Below are positions 1 to 7,419 of a stretch of DNA of 64,000 bases, one piece after another; the first letter of the stretch is position 1, and each line of letters opens with the position of its first letter. The notes beneath the pieces were generated by a model. The model ran no database searches and was not told where the DNA came from. It saw nothing but the letters and a program-made list of their open reading frames with translations. The translations under genes and the position numbers were made by a program. The stretch comes from an uncultured Lachnospiraceae bacterium (lineage in GTDB: Bacteria; Bacillota; Clostridia; Lachnospirales; Lachnospiraceae): the NCBI GenBank assembly GCA_902763335.1, contig CACWRR010000001.1:110282-174281 (forward strand). The letters run 5' to 3'.

Positions 1-177
1 TTTGGAGGCGTTAAATGGTGGATAGTCATAGTTGCGGTTATATTACTTGCACTGTCTGTGCTGGTTATGCTGGCATTTGTGGCAGGCGTATATGAAAATA
101 TGATATTTTATAATGGAGAAACTCTTAAAGTCAGAGAGATTATTGCTATGTTTAAAACGAAAGGACGTGACAAATAA
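1..177 (+). CDS. C-terminal fragment of an ABC-2 type exporter permease
   Basis: The window opens inside a gene whose last 58 codons are visible. They encode one hydrophobic membrane segment (about residues 7-33 of the fragment), followed by a short charged cytoplasmic tail ending KTKGRDK. The stop codon directly abuts the ATG of the next permease, so the two are almost certainly cotranscribed and translationally coupled. A membrane segment so close to the C-terminus argues for a permease rather than the ATPase of the system. Paired ABC-2 permeases of the NatB/YhaP type are common in this arrangement. The family is inferred mainly from the neighbour, because the fragment itself has no diagnostic motif. 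Confidence 0.55.
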   Translation, partial: FGGVKWWIVIVAVILLALSVLVMLAFVAGVYENMIFYNGETLKVREIIAMFKTKGRDK

Positions 178-1383
178 ATGTTAAAAGGATTTTCGCATAT
201 ATTTAAATTTACTTTTAAGCAGGGAATTAAACAGAAGGCATTTATATTGTCAACGGTCATAGTGGCACTTCTTATATTTGGCGGTGTCTTTGGGATAAAT
301 GTGTATCTTGGCTCTGACAGTAAAAATGAGGATTCGGAAAGTACTATAGAAAATATATATTTTGATAACAAAGCCAACCTTGTGCTGAATCAGGAGATGC
401 TTCCTGATGGTATACAGGTGAGAAATGATGATAATGAATTGAAAGCAAATGATTTAAATATAATTCTTAGCGAAAAAGATGACAGCTACGAATTAAAATG
501 TGAGCTTTCAGAAGATACAGACATTGATAATGATGATGCGGAAATGGTGGCAGAAGGTCTGATTCCATCCATAAAAACAGCTATATGTAAAGCAAATGGA
601 CTGAGCGACGAACAGCAAATGCTTATAAACAGTGATGTGAATACTACATCAAGGGAGCTGGGCGAAAAAGAGGAAGGATTTATAAGACAGATTATAAATA
701 TGACAGTGCCGCTTATATCATGCATGATAGTATTTTTCATGGTTCTTGTATATGGAAGCAGTGTGAGTAAAACAATGGTATCCGAGAAGAACTCAAAACT
801 CATGGAAACACTTTTGGTGTCAGTCAGTCCGTATTCCATAGCATTTGGAAAAATCCTTGCGGTAACATGTATTGCAATATGCCAGTTCTTTTTCTGGGTG
901 GCATGTTTTGCAGGCGGATATTTTGCGGGTAATTCTGTAAATGATATGTTGAATCCGGGATATGTATCGGAAGTCGGTGCAGTGCTAAAAATGATTGTAG
1001 ACGGGGGTAAGTATTTTAATCCGGTGACAATTATTATATCAGTTTTTTCTCTGTGTCTTGGATTTTTGATGTACAGTGTATTGGCAGGAATGTGTGCATC
1101 CGGAGTGAAAAAGGCAGAAGGGATGTCCGGAGCAATGACGTTATTCCAGATACCGGTTTTTATAGGATATTTTGCGGCATATGGTGGTGCGATGAGCAGT
1201 GATAAAATGATATCATCACTTGTGAGAGTATTTCCATTATCATCCGCATTTATTGTACCGGCAGACATTATTACCGGAAATACGACAGTTTTGCAGGGTG
1301 TAATATCAATTGCACTGATACTTATTGTTATAGTGGTTGGGATAATCTTTACAGGTAAGATTTATAAGAAAAAACTTTTTTGA
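178..1383 (+). CDS. ABC-2 type transporter permease (NatB-like)
   Basis: This 401-residue membrane protein has the ABC-2 exporter topology. There is one N-terminal transmembrane helix (about residues 20-43), a long extracytoplasmic loop rich in Asp, Glu and Asn (about 45-170), then five or six helices to the C-terminus. The segment with VSEKNSKLMETLLVSVSP after the second helix is typical of NatB/YhaP-like permeases, which work with an ATP-binding subunit to export ions, peptides or drugs. The ATG follows the upstream stop without a gap, and the protein ends in a basic KIYKKKLF tail. The substrate cannot be told from sequence. The matching ATPase is probably upstream of the window. Confidence 0.85.
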   Translation: MLKGFSHIFKFTFKQGIKQKAFILSTVIVALLIFGGVFGINVYLGSDSKNEDSESTIENIYFDNKANLVLNQEMLPDGIQVRNDDNELKANDLNIILSEKDDSYELKCELSEDTDIDNDDAEMVAEGLIPSIKTAICKANGLSDEQQMLINSDVNTTSRELGEKEEGFIRQIINMTVPLISCMIVFFMVLVYGSSVSKTMVSEKNSKLMETLLVSVSPYSIAFGKILAVTCIAICQFFFWVACFAGGYFAGNSVNDMLNPGYVSEVGAVLKMIVDGGKYFNPVTIIISVFSLCLGFLMYSVLAGMCASGVKKAEGMSGAMTLFQIPVFIGYFAAYGGAMSSDKMISSLVRVFPLSSAFIVPADIITGNTTVLQGVISIALILIVIVVGIIFTGKIYKKKLF

Positions 1384-1416
1384 TGACTTGATTTTCACAG
1401 AGGCTGGAGGAACAAT

Positions 1417-2145
1417 ATGAAAGTTACTTATTGCAGTGTTACGGATAAAGGTGACAGAACAAACAATGAAGACAGTGTTGAGTGTGGTGCATGGAAAGAT
1501 GACTATTGTTTTGCACTTGCAGACGGACTTGGCGGACATGAAAAGGGTGAAGCTGCTTCACGTCTGGTTACACTTACGGCAATGGACATATTTCAAAAAG
1601 AAGGTTTTAATGAATTCTATTTAAGAGAGGCTTTTGAGATAAGCCAGGAAAAGCTTACGGAACTTCAGATTAAAGAACAGCTTGAGGGTGATATGAAGAC
1701 TACACTTGTCCTGCTTGGAATCAATGCAAGGGAAGTGTGCTGGGGACATATTGGAGATTCAAGGCTGTATTATTTTGAAGGGAAGAAACTCATTAAGCAG
1801 ACGAAGGATCACAGCGTTCCACAGATGCTTGTAAACATAGGCGAAATTAAAGAAGCGGATATAAGAAATCATCCTGACAGAAGCAGAGTATTGAGAGTTA
1901 TGGGGATGGACTGGGAGCATCCGTTTTACGATATAGCAGAACCGGTGCCGACAACACTCGGCCAGTCATTTTTAATGTGTACTGACGGATTCTGGGAGCT
2001 TATAACAGAGGAGGAGATGGTAAACTGCCTGAAAAAATCTAAAACTGTGTATGAATGGATAACAGCCATGGAAAAGATTGTCATGGAAAATGGAAAAGAA
2101 AAAAATATGGATAATTATTCTGCAATAGGAGTATGGATAAGGTAA
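1417..2145 (+). CDS. PP2C-family serine/threonine protein phosphatase
   Basis: The 242-residue product is a compact cytosolic PP2C (PPM) phosphatase, a metal-dependent enzyme that removes phosphate from Ser/Thr and normally opposes a Hanks-type kinase. Visible metal-binding motifs are NNEDS near residue 17, ALADGLGGHEKGE near 37, HIGDSRLYY near 109, TDGFW near 186 and DNYSAIGV near the end. The length matches the bacterial Stp/PrpC family, and there is no membrane segment. A GGAGG lies just before the ATG. The Ser/Thr kinase that follows has its own promoter, so the two are neighbours with opposing activities rather than strictly one operon. The native substrates are unknown. Confidence 0.92.
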   Translation: MKVTYCSVTDKGDRTNNEDSVECGAWKDDYCFALADGLGGHEKGEAASRLVTLTAMDIFQKEGFNEFYLREAFEISQEKLTELQIKEQLEGDMKTTLVLLGINAREVCWGHIGDSRLYYFEGKKLIKQTKDHSVPQMLVNIGEIKEADIRNHPDRSRVLRVMGMDWEHPFYDIAEPVPTTLGQSFLMCTDGFWELITEEEMVNCLKKSKTVYEWITAMEKIVMENGKEKNMDNYSAIGVWIR

Positions 2146-2198
2146 AAAATAATTATAAACAAATGATATAAAACAATCCATAAGAACCTATAAAGACG

Positions 2199-2227
2199 TT
2201 GCACAAATTTGTCATAAATGGTATAAT
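2199..2227 (+). promoter_or_regulatory. SigA-type promoter for the Ser/Thr kinase gene
   Basis: TTGCAC (2199-2204) is followed after 17 bp by a perfect TATAAT (2222-2227). A TG one base upstream makes it an extended -10. It lies in the 139-bp gap before the kinase gene, giving a leader of about 50 nt that ends in the AGGAGG ribosome binding site at 2269-2274. Confidence 0.75.
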
Positions 2228-2284
2228 AAATCTTAGAAATTTTGTTCTTTATTACTAGAAATTTATACAGGAGGAGTGATTAAC

Positions 2285-4195
2285 ATGAGTACAATTAATC
2301 CTAAATGTTTGTGTCCGGGATGTATGGCAGTATTAGACGAACCGGACCTGCCATGTCCGTTGTGTGGATTTGACAAAACAACATATGCACCATCACCGAG
2401 GAGTCTCAGACCTTTTACTATTTTGTCAGGAAAATATCTTGTAGGTAAGGTCATAGGAGAAGGCGGATTTGGAATAACATACATAGGGTTTAACCTTGAT
2501 ACAGAGCTTCCGGTTGCCATAAAGGAATATTTCCCATCGGAGCTTGCAACAAGAGATATTACAGCAGGTAATGCACTTAGTATATTTGCAGGTGAGAGCC
2601 AGCAGTTATACAAAGAGGGTCTTGAAAAATACCTGAGAGAAGCCAGAAACCTTACAATGTTTTCAGATTTACCGGGTATTGTTACCGTTAAAGACTTTTT
2701 TTATGAGAATGAGACTGCATATATTATTATGGAATACATAAATGGTATAACATTGAAACAGCATCTTATTAAAGTCGGCGGAAGAATGAGCCAGAGTGAA
2801 GTTACAAAGATGATGAAACCGGTTCTTGAGTCAATGATTAAAATTCATGAGACCGGAATGATACATAGAGATATCAGTCCTGATAATATAATGATTACAA
2901 AGAATAATCAGATAAAACTTACGGATTTCGGGGCAGCGAGAGTATGTAACGGAGAAGATAACAAGAGTATAACAGTTGTTTTAAAGAGAGGATATGCACC
3001 TGAAGAGCAGTACCGTGTAAAGGGGGTTCAGGGACCTTGGACCGACGTTTATGCATTGTGTGCCACAATGTATAAAATGATAACAGGAATTACTCCACAG
3101 GAAGCACTCGAGAGAATAATAGAGGATAATGTTGAACCGTTATCTAAATTTGATAAAGACATATGGCCGGAGATAGATTATGCAATAATGAAAGGCTTAT
3201 CATTAAGAGCGCAGGACAGATTCCAGAACGTAGGTGAATTAGTAGATGCTCTGTATTACAGTGTAATAGAGAAGGATGAAAACGGCAATCCTGTTCTTGT
3301 TTCATCAAAGGAACAGAGTGCTGCACCGGTTACAAGTACTGTACCTGACGATGATTTTGTTATGGAACCTATAGTTGTAAATGTTGGACGTTCTTCTGAG
3401 AGCGATAAAGCTGAACAGCCTGTAAATGAGCCACAGTCTGTTGTACAGCCGCATCCTGCAACAGAACCGGTACAGCCACAGGCACAACAGCCTGAGAATG
3501 TGTATACGCAGCCGCTGTATCAGCAGATGTTTGCACAGCAGCAGGCAATGTCGCAGCCACTGCAGGTAACACCGACACCTGTACCGGCTCCAGCACCAAC
3601 ACCGGTACCACAGGCAGCACCGACACCGGCACCAACACCGGTACCACAGGTAGCACCTACACCGACACCGGCACCGGCTCCTGCACCACAGGCAGCACCG
3701 ACACCTGCACCGGCTCCAGCACCACAGGCAGCTCCGCCACAGGAATCTGTACAACAAAAAAAGTCAGGTGGATTTTTCAAGTCAACATTCAAAAAAGTTG
3801 TAAAACTTAAATTAGGTAGAGTAAGATTTGAAGATGACATAGTTGAGTTGAATGTAGAGCACAATGATGTTGGTAATATACAGCCGCTTAGAGAATGTGT
3901 ACAGCTTCAGAAATTAATATTAAGCAACAACATGGTTGATGACTTATCACCACTTGTTGATTGTAAGAAATTATCATATCTTGCACTTAGAAATACCAGA
4001 GTTGAGGATTTAAGACCGCTTTCAGGACTTGGTCAGCTTTCTTATCTGGATTTATGGGGAACAAGAATAAAATCTCTTGAGCCATTATATTCTCTTAAAG
4101 GTTTAAAATATCTTAATGTTAAGAATACAGATATTACAAAGAGTCAGATTGACGACTTAAAAGTAGTCATTCCTGGATGTGAAGTAGAATATTAA
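2285..4195 (+). CDS. Ser/Thr protein kinase with zinc ribbon and leucine-rich repeats
   Basis: The ATG at 2285 is preferred to the in-frame GTG at 2276, which sits almost on the AGGAGG. The product has 636 residues. An N-terminal zinc ribbon uses Cys 8/10/13 and 24/27. A Hanks-type kinase domain (about 45-310) follows, with glycine loop GEGGFGITY, Lys80 in VAIK, Glu119, HRD 194-196, DFG 214-216 and APEEQY as activation-segment end. A Pro/Ala/Thr-rich linker of about 100 residues leads to four or five leucine-rich repeats (about 510-636). No membrane helix is present, unlike PASTA kinases, so the enzyme is probably cytosolic and the LRRs may recruit targets. The upstream PP2C phosphatase is the likely antagonist. 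All catalytic residues are intact. Confidence 0.93.
   Translation: MSTINPKCLCPGCMAVLDEPDLPCPLCGFDKTTYAPSPRSLRPFTILSGKYLVGKVIGEGGFGITYIGFNLDTELPVAIKEYFPSELATRDITAGNALSIFAGESQQLYKEGLEKYLREARNLTMFSDLPGIVTVKDFFYENETAYIIMEYINGITLKQHLIKVGGRMSQSEVTKMMKPVLESMIKIHETGMIHRDISPDNIMITKNNQIKLTDFGAARVCNGEDNKSITVVLKRGYAPEEQYRVKGVQGPWTDVYALCATMYKMITGITPQEALERIIEDNVEPLSKFDKDIWPEIDYAIMKGLSLRAQDRFQNVGELVDALYYSVIEKDENGNPVLVSSKEQSAAPVTSTVPDDDFVMEPIVVNVGRSSESDKAEQPVNEPQSVVQPHPATEPVQPQAQQPENVYTQPLYQQMFAQQQAMSQPLQVTPTPVPAPAPTPVPQAAPTPAPTPVPQVAPTPTPAPAPAPQAAPTPAPAPAPQAAPPQESVQQKKSGGFFKSTFKKVVKLKLGRVRFEDDIVELNVEHNDVGNIQPLRECVQLQKLILSNNMVDDLSPLVDCKKLSYLALRNTRVEDLRPLSGLGQLSYLDLWGTRIKSLEPLYSLKGLKYLNVKNTDITKSQIDDLKVVIPGCEVEY
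3571..3735 (+). repeat. Imperfect tandem repeat coding the Pro/Ala/Thr linker
   Basis: The units combine variants of ccacaggcagcaccgacacc with ccggctccagcacc, repeated at spacings of roughly 36-42 bp. They encode APTPVPQ- and APAPAPQ-type motifs between the kinase and LRR domains. The tract has higher GC content than its surroundings, and its length could vary between strains by slippage. Confidence 0.8.
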
Positions 4196-4213
4196 TTTAA
4201 GAATACATTTCAG

Positions 4214-4252
4214 TTTACCGGAGGATTATTTTAGTCTTCCGGTAAAATTTTT
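4214..4252 (+). terminator. Intrinsic terminator after the kinase gene
   Basis: A 12-bp stem (4214-4225 with 4235-4246, one G-U pair) with a 9-nt loop is followed by a T-rich run. No promoter is obvious between it and the next gene at 4277, so downstream expression may depend on read-through. Confidence 0.85.
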
Positions 4253-4276
4253 GTATAAGCAACGAGGAGAACAAGA

Positions 4277-5389
4277 ATGTTTCATAGGATGAAGATGCTT
4301 TCGTTTAAAAGAACAGGATTTATATTGATTATTATGGCAATAATAGGAATGTCATGTATATATTTGTATGGTAACAGTGCCTATAATTATTATAATGAAC
4401 CGGTTCAGGTTGATGTAAATGATTTAAAGGACCAGAAAAATAAATATGTGAAATTTGATATGGACGATGTTATGATAATGAACTGTTTTATGGAGAAAAA
4501 GCAGGAAAGTCTGTTTGGAAAGTCAGACACATTTTATTATTATGTGATTGGTATTAAGGACGACACCGGCAATTTGAAATGTATTGTGTGTGTATCTGAC
4601 AAAGCAGAAAAGGAACTGTTTGATACAGGTTTAGATAACTTTAACAAAAAGATAAAAGGTAAATCCGGAAGCAAAAAGATACATGCAAAAAAAAGTGGAA
4701 TATTATTGAAGATGGATAGTTTTCTTGAAATAAAGCTGAGAGAATATTTAGCCACGGCTAAAATTAACATGACTGATAAAGTATATTATGAGTCATATTA
4801 TATATCTGAATATAAACCGGATATATCAGATGTTGTGATTTTTGGATTTGCAGTACTTTTGTTATTATATTCATTAATTGAATTATTTATCATAGCTATA
4901 GGCGGAAAGCAGCGTAAAATACGCAGAAAGATAAAACGTGAATTAGGAAAAGATGCCGTAAATATGGTTGAAAGGGATTATGAACTTTCAAGATTTTTTA
5001 ATAAAGATATCCGAATAGGAGATATTTATATATATTTATTCAGTATTGAGGGAAGTACAATAATAAAGCTGACGGACATTGTATGGGTTTATGAATGTGA
5101 AATGTCAGGAGAAGGTAAGGGCAAAAAAACATTTTCTGAATTTTCGGGAATAGAATTATGGGATGTGGATTTTGAGTCATATAAAATATATGCAAAAGAC
5201 AGAACATTTATAGACGGATTTCTTGAATATATAGTGAGTGTATGTCCGCATACGGTGGTAGGATATAATGAGAAACTTGAGAACATGTTTTTAAATGAAA
5301 ACGATAAATTTAAAAATATTGTATTTAACAGATATACAGGAGGTTTAAATGACAGGCAGGAAAGAATTACAGAATCAGATTCAGAGTGA
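4277..5389 (+). CDS. Two-helix membrane protein of unknown function
   Basis: I do not recognise this 370-residue protein. One membrane helix lies near residues 12-30 and a second near 185-210. Between them is an extracytoplasmic domain of about 150 residues rich in Lys, Asp and Tyr. A cytoplasmic domain of about 160 residues follows, beginning with a very basic stretch (KQRKIRRKIKREL). The ATG is preceded by GAGGAG. The end overlaps the start of the MoxR gene by 41 bp, so this gene belongs to the same operon. Its place between an LRR kinase and a MoxR/DUF58/transglutaminase set suggests an envelope-linked role, perhaps as a kinase target or assembly partner. That is inference only. Confidence 0.75.
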   Translation: MFHRMKMLSFKRTGFILIIMAIIGMSCIYLYGNSAYNYYNEPVQVDVNDLKDQKNKYVKFDMDDVMIMNCFMEKKQESLFGKSDTFYYYVIGIKDDTGNLKCIVCVSDKAEKELFDTGLDNFNKKIKGKSGSKKIHAKKSGILLKMDSFLEIKLREYLATAKINMTDKVYYESYYISEYKPDISDVVIFGFAVLLLLYSLIELFIIAIGGKQRKIRRKIKRELGKDAVNMVERDYELSRFFNKDIRIGDIYIYLFSIEGSTIIKLTDIVWVYECEMSGEGKGKKTFSEFSGIELWDVDFESYKIYAKDRTFIDGFLEYIVSVCPHTVVGYNEKLENMFLNENDKFKNIVFNRYTGGLNDRQERITESDSE

Positions 5390-6296
5390 GATAGGAAAAG
5401 CAGTTTCAGGTAAGGAGGAAATTGTAAAGAAGATTTTTACGGCAGTTCTTGCCGGAGGACATGTACTTTTGGAGGATGTTCCGGGAGTGGGAAAAACAAC
5501 GCTTGCCATTGCATTTTCAAAGGTATTAAATCTTTCATACAGAAGAATGCAGTTTACGCCGGATGTTTTGCCGGCGGATGTTATTGGATTTTCAATGTAT
5601 AATAAAAAAATAAATGATTTTGAATTTAAACCGGGAGCAGCTGTTTGCAATCTTATGCTTGCAGATGAGATTAACAGAACTTCACCTAAAACACAGGCAG
5701 CACTGCTTGAGGTTATGGAAGAGAAGAAGGTCACGGTGGATGGAGTGACGAGAAATTTGCCATCACCTTTTATCGTAATTGCAACACAGAACCCGTCCGG
5801 ATATGTTGGAACTCAGAAACTGCCGGAGTCCCAGCTTGACAGATTTATGTTAAAGCTATCGATGGGATATCCGGAATTTGAGGATGAAATAAATGTATAT
5901 AAGGGAAGAAGTTATGATTCACTGGATAAGGTGAAGGAACTTTTAGATGACAATGATATAAATGAAATGAAAAAGTCTGTTTCGGAAGTGTATGTAGATG
6001 ACAGCATTTATGAATATTTAACAAAAATAGTGCGTTCTACAAGAGAAAATGAATATATAAGTCTCGGAATCAGTCCGAGAGGCGGACTGGCTTTAATGGA
6101 GATGGCAAAAGCCACGGCATATCTTGATGACAGAGAGTATGTAGTTCCTGAGGATATTATTAATAATATAGATTCGGTATGTACTCACAGAATAGTGTTA
6201 AGCTCGAAGGCAAAGGCATCAGGATTAAAGGAACAGATGATAATGGATAAGATAAAAACGTCTGTTGAGATACCCAAAGGTTCATATAAAAGATAA
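5349..6296 (+). CDS. MoxR-family AAA+ ATPase
   Basis: The 315-residue protein is a MoxR-type AAA+ ATPase, a family thought to act as chaperones that mature or activate partner protein complexes. The Walker A is GVGKTT within DVPGVGKTTLA, Walker B is LMLADEINR, and sensor 1 is IATQNP. A lid domain follows from about residue 210, with the GISPRGGLAL motif. AGGAGG at 5338-5343 precedes the ATG, which lies inside the 3' end of the preceding gene. The next two genes encode a DUF58 protein and a transglutaminase-like membrane protein, the usual MoxR companions, so the three very likely form one functional unit. Length and motifs are complete. Confidence 0.95.
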   Translation: MTGRKELQNQIQSEIGKAVSGKEEIVKKIFTAVLAGGHVLLEDVPGVGKTTLAIAFSKVLNLSYRRMQFTPDVLPADVIGFSMYNKKINDFEFKPGAAVCNLMLADEINRTSPKTQAALLEVMEEKKVTVDGVTRNLPSPFIVIATQNPSGYVGTQKLPESQLDRFMLKLSMGYPEFEDEINVYKGRSYDSLDKVKELLDDNDINEMKKSVSEVYVDDSIYEYLTKIVRSTRENEYISLGISPRGGLALMEMAKATAYLDDREYVVPEDIINNIDSVCTHRIVLSSKAKASGLKEQMIMDKIKTSVEIPKGSYKR

Positions 6297-6328
6297 ATAT
6301 TAAATCAGTTTTGGATTGGAGAATGGAT

Positions 6329-7396
6329 ATGATCGGTAACTGGATGAATTATATTCTGTTTCTGGCAGCACTTGCATTGGCTTATGTATTTTATAATAAT
6401 TATATAATGTTTGTAATAATTGGGGCTGCAATTGCAGTGCCGATTGTTTCTATAATTGTATTTGAAATAACTTATAAAAAATTACAGCTTTCAATTGTGG
6501 ACCTGCCATTAAAGGCAGGTAAAAATGCGGATATACAATTTGGTATCATGACACTAAACAGGACTATATTTCCCTTTGGAAGTATAAGAATCAAGCTGAA
6601 TATAAAGAATTTATTTTATAATAATCAGAAGGAATATATTATAAATATACCTGATATTCCACGAAAAGAAAGAAAAATACAATGGAAATTCAGTGCGGTT
6701 TACAGTGGATGTGTGCGGATAAATATAGATGAAGTTGAGCTTACAGACATGCTTAGTCTTGTAAAAAGAACATATCCGGTTAATATTGAAAAAACTATAG
6801 AAATATATCCTGATGAGTGTGAAATTGATACGGAAACAGATGCACTTACGGCGGGGGCAGGAGATGAGACGGAAGTGCAATATATTAAAGGAACAGATGT
6901 ATCTGAAGTGTCCGGGATAAGAGAGTATATACCGGGGGACAGCATGCAGGCTGTACATTGGAAACTCTCATCAAGATATGATAATTTTATGGTTAAAGAT
7001 TTTTCGATGCCATATACGGACAGAGTGTATCTGGCAATAGAGTTATATAACAATCCATCAGTAAATGACGAGATGGATAATGTCATAGATGTATATTATT
7101 CTATGGCACGTTTATTGGTAAAGCAGGGAAGACAGTTTTTTATGCTCTGGTACAATATTAAGACAGGTGTTAATGAGATAATGGAGATACAGACGGAGGA
7201 AGACGTAGTACAGGCTGTTGGAAATATGATGTATTCGTATCCGTCAGAACACCCGCTTACGGCATTTGAGGCCATAAAAACCGAGTATCCGGAGAATGAT
7301 TACACTTTGATATATGTGACAGGCAGCATGACAGGTATAAATGGAGAAAAAATATATACGTACAATGATAAGGTGGATGTGTATTTGATTGAATAG
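6329..7396 (+). CDS. DUF58 domain-containing membrane protein
   Basis: The product has two adjacent N-terminal membrane helices (about residues 5-45), then a beta-rich segment and the DUF58 core, with the signature REYIPGDSMQAVHWKLSS near residue 200. DUF58 proteins resemble von Willebrand A folds and are usually encoded next to MoxR ATPases, as here. The role is unproven but linked to assembly of envelope or other complexes. I place the start at ATG 6329 because GGAG at 6318-6321 lies at the right distance. ATG 6323 and TTG 6311 in the same frame are too close to it or before it. Length (355 residues) is normal for the family. Confidence 0.9.
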   Translation: MIGNWMNYILFLAALALAYVFYNNYIMFVIIGAAIAVPIVSIIVFEITYKKLQLSIVDLPLKAGKNADIQFGIMTLNRTIFPFGSIRIKLNIKNLFYNNQKEYIINIPDIPRKERKIQWKFSAVYSGCVRINIDEVELTDMLSLVKRTYPVNIEKTIEIYPDECEIDTETDALTAGAGDETEVQYIKGTDVSEVSGIREYIPGDSMQAVHWKLSSRYDNFMVKDFSMPYTDRVYLAIELYNNPSVNDEMDNVIDVYYSMARLLVKQGRQFFMLWYNIKTGVNEIMEIQTEEDVVQAVGNMMYSYPSEHPLTAFEAIKTEYPENDYTLIYVTGSMTGINGEKIYTYNDKVDVYLIE

Positions 7397-7419
7397 GCTG
7401 TTTCAGAATGGAGTCTGGT

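Noticed and set aside
486..1268. Long minus-strand open frame (260 codons) inside the ABC permease gene
   Set aside because: No family motif, no ribosome site, and fully inside a convincing permease gene on the other strand.
3520..3864. Gly/Ala-rich minus-strand frame opposite the kinase linker
   Set aside because: It is the antisense reading of the Pro/Ala repeat tract; no ribosome site, and the + strand kinase frame is clearly real.
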